Part shown: in pieces, positions 43,573-51,764 of the stretch
Layout: each line of letters begins with the position of its first letter
Position numbering within the stretch: position 1 is the stretch's first letter
NCBI GenBank assembly: GCA_016709225.1
Contig: JADJEE010000002.1
Location: 1,178,001-1,242,000 of the forward strand
Reading direction: 5' to 3'
Origin: Deltaproteobacteria bacterium
Lineage (GTDB): Bacteria > Myxococcota_A > Polyangia > Nannocystales > Nannocystaceae
Length of the DNA stretch: 64,000 nucleotides
Program-made: the position numbers and the translations under genes
Notes under the pieces: model-generated
The model's database searches: none
Told to the model about the DNA's origin: nothing
What the model saw: only the letters and a program-made list of their open reading frames with translations

Positions 43573-44438
43573 ACCCAGTCGAGCACGCGGCGAACACCGG
43601 GGATCTGCTGCACCGCATTGCAGACCCGCGTGACGACCTCGGGGTCGACCGCGTCGTCTGCAGCTGCGCCGATGACGGCCACGCCATCACGCACCGTCGC
43701 CCGCAGGCCCCGGCCCTCGATGTTGCCCACCGAGCACAGGGTCTCGTCGACGCTGGCCTGCAGCGCCTCGTCGTCGACGTCGGGGTGATCGACGATCACG
43801 CCGAGGTCGATCACGCCCGTGATGCCGGGCACCGCAGCGACGATGCGCGAGAGCCGGCTGCGCGCCCACGCCGATGGCACCGCACCGCGCAGCACGGCGA
43901 CACCACCATGCACGCGCACGTCGACCTTGTCGGCGAGCACGCGGTCGCCCTGGAGACGGGCATGGATCGCGGCCCGCAGTGCGTCGGTCGCATCGGGCTC
44001 GTCGGCCGTCTCGAGCGGCAACGCCAGCAGCTCGGGCAGGAACCGTCGCAGCAGCCCCGCGTCCTCCGGCCACTGCAGGACCGCGGTGGCACCGAAGTCG
44101 TGCAGGCGTCGGGCGTCGGAGTCGGAGAGATCGCCGCGCTCGACCACGAACAGCAGCGGCACGCGGCGACCACCTGCGTGGCCGTGCACGCGTCGACAGA
44201 CCTCTCGCGCGGCGGTCGGCGCATCCGTGAGCGCGACCATCAGCGCCAAGGTGGAGGGTCGTACGCGCGCGAGTGCATCGTCGAAGGACGCCAGTCGTAC
44301 GGCGCGCCCGCCATCGGCACCGAGTGCCGTGACGATCGAGTCGCCCAGGGCCGACGGGGCCACCACCACGATCTCGCGGAGGTCAGTCCCGTCGGCCGGC
44401 GTCGCAGGCCGTCGAGGTGGGGTGTCGGGGTCGGACAT
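43569..44438 (-). CDS. Receiver-like domain fused to two BON domains
   Basis: A 289-aa protein. Residues about 20-135 look like a response-receiver fold, but the phospho-acceptor position reads LMVALTDAP and conserved acidic residues are missing, so it is probably a pseudo-receiver. Two BON domains follow (about 152-215 and 222-289), each with the pattern VRVHGGVAVLRGAVPS and VPGVTGVxDL. BON domains bind membranes or phospholipid. The C-terminus ends inside the inverted-repeat element. Neighbours include two small stress-type membrane proteins, suggesting an envelope-stress group. Confidence 0.8.
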   Translation of the reverse strand: MSDPDTPPRRPATPADGTDLREIVVVAPSALGDSIVTALGADGGRAVRLASFDDALARVRPSTLALMVALTDAPTAAREVCRRVHGHAGGRRVPLLFVVERGDLSDSDARRLHDFGATAVLQWPEDAGLLRRFLPELLALPLETADEPDATDALRAAIHARLQGDRVLADKVDVRVHGGVAVLRGAVPSAWARSRLSRIVAAVPGITGVIDLGVIVDHPDVDDEALQASVDETLCSVGNIEGRGLRATVRDGVAVIGAAADDAVDPEVVTRVCNAVQQIPGVRRVLDWV

Positions 44439-44484
44439 GCGGCCTCGCGCGGCGAGCTTCTCGGATGGTTACCGACGACTTCGA

Positions 44485-44991
44485 CTACGCGGCCTGCGAC
44501 ACGTTGGACAGCGAGGTCGCGCCGGCCTGACGCAGGGCGTCGCGGATGTGGCCGGCGTCGTCCTCGTCGCGCGGGGTCACGGCCAGCAGCACGCCGCCGC
44601 GGGTCACCCGCTCGCTGATCGCCTTGGCCTCGTGCTCGGGGATGCCCATGCCGACGAGTCCGCCGACCAGGCTACCGCCCGCCGCACCCGCACCGGCACC
44701 GGCGAGCGCAGCGATCACGGGGCCCGCCGCGACCAAGCCGACGCCCGGCGCGACGATGATGCCGATGGCGACCAGTGTGCCCGCGAGCGCGCCGAGCAAC
44801 CCGCCGACGACGCCGCCGCCGACGGCTCCCTGCGCGGCCTTGTTGGTCTCGACGACCTTGAAGTGCTCGCCGGTGGCGTTCTCGGCCACCAGCAAGCTGA
44901 CGTCCTTGGGCGCGACGCCGATGTGCTCGAGGGCGAGCACCGCGTTCTGTGCGTCGAGGGTGGTGGTGAACATGGCAACGATGGTCTTCAT
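44485..44991 (-). CDS. General-stress-type protein with glycine-zipper segment
   Basis: A 168-aa protein. The N-terminus (MKTIVAMFTTTLDAQNAVLALEHIGVAPKDVSLLVAE) is a ferredoxin-like fold seen in YflT/DUF1269-type stress proteins. A long Gly/Ala-rich hydrophobic segment (about 55-112) forms a glycine zipper that probably inserts in membrane, and the C-terminus (LLAVTPRDEDDAGHIRDALRQAGA) returns to the same fold. A GAGGAA ribosome site lies just before the ATG at 44991. Same strand as the BON protein and the small membrane protein. Confidence 0.85.
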   Translation of the reverse strand: MKTIVAMFTTTLDAQNAVLALEHIGVAPKDVSLLVAENATGEHFKVVETNKAAQGAVGGGVVGGLLGALAGTLVAIGIIVAPGVGLVAAGPVIAALAGAGAGAAGGSLVGGLVGMGIPEHEAKAISERVTRGGVLLAVTPRDEDDAGHIRDALRQAGATSLSNVSQAA

Positions 44992-45095
44992 GGGTTCCTC
45001 CAGTCAGGGATGCGCTCGCGACGGGGTGAGTGGGCCTCGAGCATCCGCACTGCGGGCTCGGCGGGCCTTCGATCACTCACCCCGTCGGCGGGCGA

Positions 45096-45257
45096 CTAGC
45101 GGCGGACGAGGCCGACGATGAGAGAGATGACGGCACCGATGAGGAACACGAACATCACGATCTTGGCGATGCCCGCGACACCCGCGGCGAGGCCACCGAA
45201 TCCGAACACGGCGGCGATGAGAGCGATGACGAAGAGAGCGATGGCGGCTTGCAGCAT
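45096..45257 (-). CDS. Small DUF1328/YtjA-like membrane protein
   Basis: A 53-aa protein, MLQAAIALFVIALIAAVFGFGG through LIVGLVRR, with two membrane helices. This matches the DUF1328 family (E. coli YtjA), small inner-membrane proteins often linked to stress. The ATG at 45257 has GAGGAA nine bases upstream. The 178 bp ahead of it to the aminotransferase stop hold no further gene that I can see. Confidence 0.88.
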   Translation of the reverse strand: MLQAAIALFVIALIAAVFGFGGLAAGVAGIAKIVMFVFLIGAVISLIVGLVRR

Positions 45258-45434
45258 GGGTTTGATTCCTCGCTGCCCTGCCATTCCAAGGCGCGTGCCA
45301 ACCCGCGCCACGGGGTCATGCGCAGCAATGCCCATGGGTCGCGCGTGCCTTCGTCGCGGCCGCCCGCGGGCCCGCGTGCGGATCGGCCACGATCGTGCGC
45401 TCCGAGCACGCACGGTCGGGCGGAGCGCTCGCGT

Positions 45435-46709
45435 TCAGCCGATGCGGCCCGCGGCGGCCTCTTCGATCAACACGCCGAGGCGATCGCAGGCGCGGTCGAG
45501 CACGTCCATCGCCGGGCCGAACGAGAAGCGCACGTAGCGATGGAACCTCGACGGGCGCGCGCGACGATGCCCGGGGTTCACGTCGAAGAATGCGCCCGGC
45601 ACCACGATCACCTTTTGTGTCAGCGCCTGCTCGAACAGCGACATGCCATCGGCCAACGGTGGCGGCAGACCGGACACGTCGCCCCATGCGTAGAACGTGC
45701 CCTCGGGCTCGCGGTCGAGCCGCACGCCGAGCTGGCGGAGCCGCGCGACGAAGCGCCGCCGCTTCTCGCGGAAGCTCGTCGCGATCGCCCGGGTCTCGGC
45801 CTCGACGTGCTCGGGGGTCAGCAACGCCAGCGCGGCCCGCTGCAGCGGACGGGTGCCGCCACCGTCGAGGAACGAGCCCGCGCTGGTGACCGCCTCGACC
45901 ACCCGCTTGGGCCCCACCGTCCACGCCACCCGCCAGCCCGGGTAGCGCCAGTTCTTGGTGAGGCCATCGAACAGCACCACCGGGTCGCGGTCGACGTCTT
46001 CGACGTAGCGGGCGGCGCTCTCCACCGGCAGCTCGCCGCCGAAGCGATCGATCCACACGTAGTGCGAGTAGAACTCGTCGAGCAGCAGGGTGCAGTCGAG
46101 CTCGCGCCCCAGCGCGACCACGCGGCCGAGGTCGTCACCGCCGATGAGCTTGCCGGTGGGGTTGCAGGGGTTGCTGGCCAGCAGCGCGGAGAGCCCGCGC
46201 CCGAGCACCTCGCGACGCAGGTCGGCGATGTCGATCGCGTAGCCACGTTCGGGCTCGAGCAGGATCGGGATCGCCGAGAAGCCGCGAAAGATGTCGAGCA
46301 GCTCTTCGTAGGCGGTGTAGTCGGGCAGGAAGTGCCCGAGGTTCACGCCGCCCAGGCTCGCCAGCGCGCGCGTGAGCGCGACCCGCCCACCGCCACTGAT
46401 GCACACGTTCTCGGCCGAGTACTGCGAGCGCAGGCCTCGGCGATAGATGCGGTTGTACATCTGCGCGACCGCGTCGCGCAGCTCCCAGACCCCGCCGACC
46501 GGGGCGTAGTCGTGCTCGCTGGGATCGATCGCGACCTGCAGCACCCGCGCCGGTGCGCCCGGCAGATCGCCGGTCTCGGGCTGCCCTTGGCCGAGGTTGC
46601 ACCACTCGGGATCGGTCGCGTCGTAGCCGCGACGCGTGGCCTCGGTGGTCACGAAGATGACGCCGGTGCGGGGCACCGCGCGCACGGCCGTCATGGAGGG
46701 CTCGCTCAC
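45435..46709 (-). CDS. PLP-dependent class I/II aminotransferase
   Basis: A 424-aa fold-type I aminotransferase. Visible: N-terminal NLGQGQPETGDLPG, substrate loop YAPVGGVWELRDAVAQ, SGGGRVALTRAL, the PLP-binding SNPCNPTGK, LLLDEFYSHYV, and the Schiff-base Lys in LTKNWRYPGWRVAW. The final Arg region (RYVRFSFG) binds the substrate carboxylate. Substrate specificity cannot be read. The start is GTG at 46709 or ATG at 46694. It is followed by 76 bp to the pyrC stop and is on the same strand. Confidence 0.92.
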   Translation of the reverse strand: MSEPSMTAVRAVPRTGVIFVTTEATRRGYDATDPEWCNLGQGQPETGDLPGAPARVLQVAIDPSEHDYAPVGGVWELRDAVAQMYNRIYRRGLRSQYSAENVCISGGGRVALTRALASLGGVNLGHFLPDYTAYEELLDIFRGFSAIPILLEPERGYAIDIADLRREVLGRGLSALLASNPCNPTGKLIGGDDLGRVVALGRELDCTLLLDEFYSHYVWIDRFGGELPVESAARYVEDVDRDPVVLFDGLTKNWRYPGWRVAWTVGPKRVVEAVTSAGSFLDGGGTRPLQRAALALLTPEHVEAETRAIATSFREKRRRFVARLRQLGVRLDREPEGTFYAWGDVSGLPPPLADGMSLFEQALTQKVIVVPGAFFDVNPGHRRARPSRFHRYVRFSFGPAMDVLDRACDRLGVLIEEAAAGRIG

Positions 46710-46785
46710 CGGCGCGAAGCTAGCAGCCCGCGGCGACCACTCGCAATGTCGTCGGCGTGCGTCGAACGATCGTCGATGCGGCGAG

Positions 46786-47817
46786 CTACGGCAGCCACCG
46801 CCACTGCACCAGCTCGTCGGCCCGCAGCGGCACCAGCTCGTCGTCACCCAGGCGGTAGCTCGCGGGCACCCGCCAGGGCTCGCGCACCAGGGTGACGCGG
46901 CTCGTGGCCACCGGCAGCCGGTAGAACGCGGGCCCGAAGCGCGACGCGAAGTCGGGCAGGCGCGGCAGCGCTCCGGCGGCGTCGAAGGCCTCGGCGTAGA
47001 GCTCGAGCGCGGCGTGGGCCGTGAACACGCCGGCGCAGCCGCACGGTGCCTGCTTGGCGCCGCGACCGTGCGGCGCGCTGTCGGTGCCGAGGAAGAACTT
47101 CGGCGAGCCCGAGGTCGCCGCGCGCACCAGCGCCTCGCGGTGGTGCGCGCGCTTGAGCACCGGCAGGCAGTACATGTGCGGACGCAGGCCGCCCTTGAAC
47201 ATCGCGTTGCGGTCGAACAGGAGGTGATGAGCGGTGATGGTCGCCGCCACGTGGGCCGGCGCGGCCTCGACGAAGGCCACCGCCTCCGCGGTGCTGACGT
47301 GCTCGAGCACGATCGGCAGCGTGGGGTGGCGATCGATCACCCGCGCCAGCGTCTCGCGCACGAACACGGCCTCGCGATCGAACACGTCGACCTGCGGATC
47401 GATGCTCTCGCCATGGACCAGCAGCGGCAACCCCACGGCTGCCATTGCGCGCAGCACCTCGTCGCACGCCAGCACGTCGCGCACGCCGGCGTCGGCGTTG
47501 GTCGTGGCCCCCGCGGGGTAGAGCTTGATCGCATGCACGAAGGGGTCGGCCGCGGCCGCGTCGATCTCGGCGGTGGTGGTGGCCGCGGTGAGATAGAGCG
47601 TCATCAGCGGCTCGAAGTCGGATCCCGGCGGGCGCGCCGCGAGGATGCGCTCGCGGTACGCCCGCGCACCCGCGACCGCGGTGACCGGCGGCCGCAGGTT
47701 GGGCATCACGATCGCGCGGCCGAACCGGGCGCTGTGCCGCACGAGCTCCGGCAGCACGTCACCATCGCGCAGGTGCAGGTGCCAGTCGTCGGGGCGCGGC
47801 AGCTCGATGCGATCCAT
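46786..47817 (-). CDS. pyrC: Dihydroorotase (class II, PyrC type)
   Basis: A 343-aa amidohydrolase that cyclises carbamoyl-aspartate to dihydroorotate in pyrimidine synthesis. The start PRPDDWHLHLRDGD gives the HxH metal site, with MPNLRPPVT and the carboxylated Lys region HAIKLYPAGATTN. VHGE, LEHVST, ITAHHLLFDRN and FLGTDSAPH follow, all as in E. coli PyrC. Length is normal. The motif order separates it from allantoinase and class I enzymes. Confidence 0.95.
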   Translation of the reverse strand: MDRIELPRPDDWHLHLRDGDVLPELVRHSARFGRAIVMPNLRPPVTAVAGARAYRERILAARPPGSDFEPLMTLYLTAATTTAEIDAAAADPFVHAIKLYPAGATTNADAGVRDVLACDEVLRAMAAVGLPLLVHGESIDPQVDVFDREAVFVRETLARVIDRHPTLPIVLEHVSTAEAVAFVEAAPAHVAATITAHHLLFDRNAMFKGGLRPHMYCLPVLKRAHHREALVRAATSGSPKFFLGTDSAPHGRGAKQAPCGCAGVFTAHAALELYAEAFDAAGALPRLPDFASRFGPAFYRLPVATSRVTLVREPWRVPASYRLGDDELVPLRADELVQWRWLP

Positions 47818-47829
47818 GTCGAGCGAGAT

Positions 47830-48780
47830 CTACCCGCACTCGGGGCACTGCGTCTGCCCGCAATCGACCAGGGCCTGGGCGGACGCGCTGCTGCCACAGC
47901 TGGACGCGCAATTGTCGAGCACGTCCCCCGCGACCAGGCACTCGCGCACGCACACGCACGCGGCGTCGGTATCGCAGAGCTCGAACTCCGCGCAGCACGA
48001 GGCCTTCGTGCAGGTGATGCAGGCGTTGTCTTGGGCGTCCGGATCGCAGGCCGATGCACCGCCGTCGCTGCCGGACGAGCCCCCACCCGGGTCGCCGCTG
48101 CTCGAGCCGGCGTCGCTGGTGCCGACGTCGGTGCCGGCAGCGACCGTGTCGGTGCCGGTGCCCGACGCGCCGCCCGTGCTGCTCGCATCGGTGGTGCTGG
48201 CGGCATCGGTGGTGGTGCCCGCGTCGGTGCTGGTGCCCGCCACGTCGGTGGTGCTGGCAGGGTCCGTGGTGCTGGCGACGTCGGTCGTGCTGACGGGGTC
48301 GGTGGTGCTGGCCGTGTCGGTGCTGCTCGAGCCGACCGTCGAGCCGCCGCTGCTCGAGCCCTCGGCGCCACCGCTGCTACCACTGCTGCCGCCGCTGCTG
48401 CTGCCGCCGCTGCTGCTGCCGTCGGTGCCCGTGCTCGAGCCACCTTCGCTGCCGCTGCCGCTGCTCGAGCCCTCGGTCGCGCCCGCGGTGCCGCTGCTGT
48501 CCGTCGCCGCGTGGGTGCTGCCCTCGCTCGAGCCGCTGCTCGCGGCGGAGCCGGTCGTGCCCGTGGTCGCGGTGCCCTCCTGCGAGTCCACCGTGGTCGA
48601 GGCGGTGCTGGGCTCGCCCGTGGTGGTGCCCTGCGTGCCGCCGTCGCCGATGGTCGGATCGGTGACGACGCCGGTGGTCGGCACCCCCGTGCTGTCGAAG
48701 TTGCAGGCCGCGAGCATCGCGACGACCACCGCGGTCGACAGCGAGCCGCGACGGCGAAGCGCCGCGCGTGGAACGATCAT
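47830..48780 (-). CDS. Long-tether lipoprotein with small Cys-rich head
   Basis: A 316-aa lipoprotein (lipobox AMLAAC, Cys about 26). Residues about 30-240 are almost entirely Ser/Thr/Gly/Asp, including repeated STTD and SSGG units, forming an unusually long flexible tether. The C-terminal 75 residues contain about twelve Cys (CITCTKASCCAEFELC, CVCVRECL, CASSCGSS, CGQTQCPEC), a disulfide-rich head. The ATG at 48780 follows GAGGAG at a rather long spacing. Function unknown; surface display of a small binding module is plausible. Confidence 0.82.
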   Translation of the reverse strand: MIVPRAALRRRGSLSTAVVVAMLAACNFDSTGVPTTGVVTDPTIGDGGTQGTTTGEPSTASTTVDSQEGTATTGTTGSAASSGSSEGSTHAATDSSGTAGATEGSSSGSGSEGGSSTGTDGSSSGGSSSGGSSGSSGGAEGSSSGGSTVGSSSTDTASTTDPVSTTDVASTTDPASTTDVAGTSTDAGTTTDAASTTDASSTGGASGTGTDTVAAGTDVGTSDAGSSSGDPGGGSSGSDGGASACDPDAQDNACITCTKASCCAEFELCDTDAACVCVRECLVAGDVLDNCASSCGSSASAQALVDCGQTQCPECG

Positions 48781-48890
48781 GGACAAGTGGAGCACTCCTC
48801 GATCGAGCCAGACGGCCGCGCCCCCGCGCGGTCGCACCGACCCCAGCAACGCCTGGGAGTATGCCGGCCTGGCCCGACCGACGCCAAGCC

Positions 48891-50261
48891 TCATCCCACC
48901 GGCGGCGGCGGCGGAGGCGGTGCGTCGTGGCACACCCCGATCTCGAGGATGATGTAGAGGAGGATCAGCTCCTGCGGCGTGAGCCCGGCGTGGGCACCTT
49001 CGTCGGTGTGGTAGGTGCTGAACATCAGACGGCCGCAGCCGTAGTCGGCGCTGATCGTCATCGGCCGCGCGTCCCCGACCGGCGAGCACGCGTGACACAC
49101 GCCCTCGACCCACGAGTGATGCCCGACGTCGACGTCGTTGCCCATGTCGTCCTGCGTGATCACCGGCGGGATGGCGTCGATGCCCGACCAGTTGTCGACC
49201 AGCTCGACCTGCGGCAACGACAACAGGTTGGGATGACCTCCACCGATGTCCTTGAGCGCGGGCGGGAGCGCCTGCAGCCACGCGAGCAGCTCCGGATCGA
49301 GCACGGTGCCGGTGGTGTCGTAGTAGTCGAGGTCGGGATCGAAGTCCTGCCCGTTCAGCGTCTGGTAGTTCGGGAACGTCTGGTAGATGTACTCGTTGGC
49401 CCAGTCCGTGACGTAGAACTTGCCGCCCTCGGCGACCCACTGGCGGATGTTGAGCGCGCGCAGCTCCGACAAGAAGCCCATGCCGACCTGCGACATGCAC
49501 GGGATGAAGATGATGTGGTAGCGACGCATCGCCTCGAGGTCGTCGAGCAGCGCGCCACCGTCGGGCTGGGTGAGCAGGTCGAAGTTCTGCGAGCCGTTCA
49601 CCAGCGCGCCGCTGCCGTCGACGCTGCCCATGCCGATCTTGGCGAGGATGTTGAAGATGCTGTCGTTGAAGGTGTTGACGACCGCGACGCGCGGGATCCA
49701 CATGCCGGCGTCCGGGTTCCACTCGCCCGGTAGGCTCGAGTTGGTCGGCGCCACGTCGTTGTCGCCCTCGGCGATCTCGAGATCGGTGACGCGGAGGAAC
49801 TCGCCCTTCTGCACGATCAGCTTCTGCCCGGAGCCCGCCGCGGCCGGCAGCTCGAACGATCCGTCGGGGTTGGTCAGCACGAAGTTGGCGTCGCAGGGGA
49901 CGCCGACGCACTCGGCACAGTAGACGCCGTCGGGGACCGGCTCGGGGTCCTGGCTCGACACGTAGACCAGCGCGCCGCTGATCGGGATCTGCAGGTTCGG
50001 CGCGTAGACGGTGCCGTGCAGGGTCGCGTTGGTCGGCGCCGGCACACAGTCGCCGCTGCCCTCGGCCTGACCGCCGCTGCCGTCGGCGCCACCGAGGTCG
50101 AGCTTGGCGTCGGTGTCGATGCCTTCGTCGCTGCCCCCGAGGCTACTGGCCACCGACGTCAGCGAGAGCCCAGAGGTCTGCTGCTCGGGCTGGCGCCCAT
50201 CCTCGCCACAACCGACCAGTAGCACCGACGCGAACCCCAGGGACGTTGCAAGAAGTCTCAT
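48891..50261 (-). CDS. Exported lipoprotein with carboxypeptidase-regulatory-like domain
   Basis: A 456-aa lipoprotein (lipobox LLVGC, Cys about 18). After a Ser/Gly linker, residues about 75-165 (TLHGTVYAPNLQIPISGALVYVSS to GSFELPAAAGSG) fit a carboxypeptidase-regulatory-like/beta-sandwich module. The C-terminal 250 residues (YHIIFIPCMSQV, WVAEGGKFYVTDWANEYI, GCGRLMFSTYHTDEG) look like a class I glutamine amidotransferase-like Rossmann region of the kind used in exported proteins, without a catalytic Cys that I can name. A proline run ends the protein. An ECF-type promoter lies about 85 bp upstream. Confidence 0.78.
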   Translation of the reverse strand: MRLLATSLGFASVLLVGCGEDGRQPEQQTSGLSLTSVASSLGGSDEGIDTDAKLDLGGADGSGGQAEGSGDCVPAPTNATLHGTVYAPNLQIPISGALVYVSSQDPEPVPDGVYCAECVGVPCDANFVLTNPDGSFELPAAAGSGQKLIVQKGEFLRVTDLEIAEGDNDVAPTNSSLPGEWNPDAGMWIPRVAVVNTFNDSIFNILAKIGMGSVDGSGALVNGSQNFDLLTQPDGGALLDDLEAMRRYHIIFIPCMSQVGMGFLSELRALNIRQWVAEGGKFYVTDWANEYIYQTFPNYQTLNGQDFDPDLDYYDTTGTVLDPELLAWLQALPPALKDIGGGHPNLLSLPQVELVDNWSGIDAIPPVITQDDMGNDVDVGHHSWVEGVCHACSPVGDARPMTISADYGCGRLMFSTYHTDEGAHAGLTPQELILLYIILEIGVCHDAPPPPPPPVG

Positions 50262-50284
50262 GATTGCAGCCTCGCCATCATACC

Positions 50285-50320
50285 CGCGTTCGGGCCCGCG
50301 TTCGGGCCCGCGTTCGGGTG
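50285..50320. repeat. 12-bp direct repeat x3 in divergent promoter region
   Basis: Three back-to-back copies of cgcgttcgggcc (the last ends tg) lie between the lipoprotein start and the ECF-type promoter, in the transcribed leader of the lipoprotein gene. They could be regulator sites or simple slippage. Confidence 0.8.
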
Positions 50321-50347
50321 ACCGGTGCGGTCGCCCTACCGAAGGGT

Positions 50348-50371
50348 GACCCAGCCCCCCGGCAAAGTTCC
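50348..50371 (-). promoter_or_regulatory. ECF-type promoter for lipoprotein gene
   Basis: On the minus strand GGAAC (complement of 50367-50371, within GGGAACTTTGC) is followed by a 16-bp spacer and GTC (complement of 50348-50350), the classic ECF sigma pattern GGAACtt-N16-GTC. A GGGGAACC at 50382-50389 on the plus strand forms a back-to-back -35-like element toward the divergent ECF sigma gene, although its -10 is less clear. Confidence 0.5.
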
Positions 50372-50425
50372 CGCACGCGCCGGGGAACCTTGGCGCGCCC
50401 ACTTCCGAGACAATCGCCCGTGCCG

Positions 50426-51007
50426 ATGGTGAAGCCGCTCTCGACGCAGGCCGCGCCTGCGCCCGATGCCAGCGTGCTCGCGGCCGCGCGTCGGGCAGAG
50501 CCGTGGGCGCAGCGTCAGATCGTGCTGCACCTGCAGGCACCGGTCCATCGACTGATGTGGCGGATGCTGGGCTCGGCCGGACGCAGCGAGCTCGCGCAGG
50601 ACCTCACCCAGGACGCACTGCTGCGGATCGTCCGCGCGTTGCCCGGCTTTCGCGACGACGGCGAGGCCAAGTTCCGCACCTGGGCGCTGACCATCGCCAC
50701 GCGCTGTGCGATCGACGAGCTGCGTCGACGGCCGCTGCCCACGGTCGCGATGATGTCGTCGGCGGCGAGCGACGCGGTGCTGCCGGACCTCGCGATCGAG
50801 CGCGCCGCGATCGGCGGCGCGATCGCGGCCGCGATCGACGAACTCGCCCCCGAGATCCGCGCGACCTTCGTGCTGCGCGCCTACCACGACATGGACTACC
50901 GCGACATCGCCGAGGCGCTCGAGATCGATCTCGGCACCGTGAAGTCGCGGCTGTGGCGGGCTCGCGCCGCGCTGCAGCGTCGACTCGAAGGACTTCGCCA
51001 TGGCTGA
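50426..51007 (+). CDS. ECF-type RNA polymerase sigma factor
   Basis: A 193-aa ECF sigma factor. Region 2: LMWRMLGSAGRSELAQDLTQDALLRIVRALPGFRDDGEAKFRTWALTIA and TRCAIDELRRR. Region 4: LAPEIRATFVLRAYHDMDYRDIAEALEIDLGTVKSRLWRARAAL. No long C-terminal extension. It overlaps by 8 bp a membrane PEGA protein that probably acts as its anti-sigma partner, and is divergent from a lipoprotein gene with an ECF-type promoter, which is a likely target. The start could be ATG 50426 or GTG 50420. Confidence 0.92.
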   Translation: MVKPLSTQAAPAPDASVLAAARRAEPWAQRQIVLHLQAPVHRLMWRMLGSAGRSELAQDLTQDALLRIVRALPGFRDDGEAKFRTWALTIATRCAIDELRRRPLPTVAMMSSAASDAVLPDLAIERAAIGGAIAAAIDELAPEIRATFVLRAYHDMDYRDIAEALEIDLGTVKSRLWRARAALQRRLEGLRHG

Positions 51008-51737
51008 ACCGACCCACGACGACGAGCTGCCCCCGCGGCATCTCCTGGAGGCCCTGACCGTGCCCACACTCCCCGGCGACTTCACCGATCGCGTGATGGA
51101 TCGGCTGCATCCCCCACGTGCACAGACCCCCGCGCCGACGGCATCACGGTTGCCGTGGGCGATCGCGGCGGTATCGATGGCGATCGCCGCCACTGCGGTC
51201 GCGAGCCTGGTGATGATGCGACCGCGGGAACCGAGCGAGGCCCCCGCCTCGCCCAGTGCGATCGCGCCGAGCACGGGAGCACCACCGACGGAGCCACGGG
51301 CCGACGCGCCCGCGCCCGCGGTCGTTGCCGCAGCGGCGCCGGTGAGCGGCCACGTCGTGCTCACGCTGGAGCCCCAGGATGCACAGGTCCGCCTCGACGG
51401 TGCGCTGCGCGATGGCACCTCGCCGGTGGTGCTCACCAACCTCCCGCTCGGGCCCCATACGGTGCAGGTGGAGCGCGTCGGCTTCGAGCCGTGGACGCAG
51501 CGCATCGACATCCCCGACGACGTGCTGCAGCTGTCGGTGAAGCTGGTGCCGATCCCGGCCGCGCCCGCGCTCGACATCGGGGCGTTCGTGCCGCCACCGC
51601 CCCGTCGCGCCAAGCGGCCGGTGGTCTCGGGCACAGGCGCGTCCGATCTCAAGGACCCCTTCGGCGTTCCCGCACCCAGCCGCGGCGCAGCGCCGTCGGA
51701 CACGATCGACTTGAAGAACCCCTACGCGACGGACTGA
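51000..51737 (+). CDS. Membrane PEGA-domain protein, probable anti-sigma partner
   Basis: A 245-aa protein. The N-terminal 45 residues (LLEALTVPTLPGDFTDRVMDRL) look like the start of membrane anti-sigma factors, followed by one membrane segment (about 50-70). Outside it comes a Pro/Ala linker, a PEGA domain (VVLTLEPQDAQVRLDGALRDG to PHTVQVERVGFEPW) and a Pro-rich tail. No Cys/His zinc motif is present, so sigma binding is inferred from position and overlap rather than from a ZAS motif. Confidence 0.78.
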   Translation: MAEPTHDDELPPRHLLEALTVPTLPGDFTDRVMDRLHPPRAQTPAPTASRLPWAIAAVSMAIAATAVASLVMMRPREPSEAPASPSAIAPSTGAPPTEPRADAPAPAVVAAAAPVSGHVVLTLEPQDAQVRLDGALRDGTSPVVLTNLPLGPHTVQVERVGFEPWTQRIDIPDDVLQLSVKLVPIPAAPALDIGAFVPPPPRRAKRPVVSGTGASDLKDPFGVPAPSRGAAPSDTIDLKNPYATD

Positions 51738-51764
51738 GGGGCCCACGGCGCGCCCGGGCGAAGT

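Noticed and set aside
46636..48957. A 773-codon plus-strand open frame opposite pyrC and the long-tether lipoprotein
   Set aside because: Gly/Ala/Arg low-complexity antisense of the Ser/Thr-rich tether; pyrC is unmistakable on the other strand.
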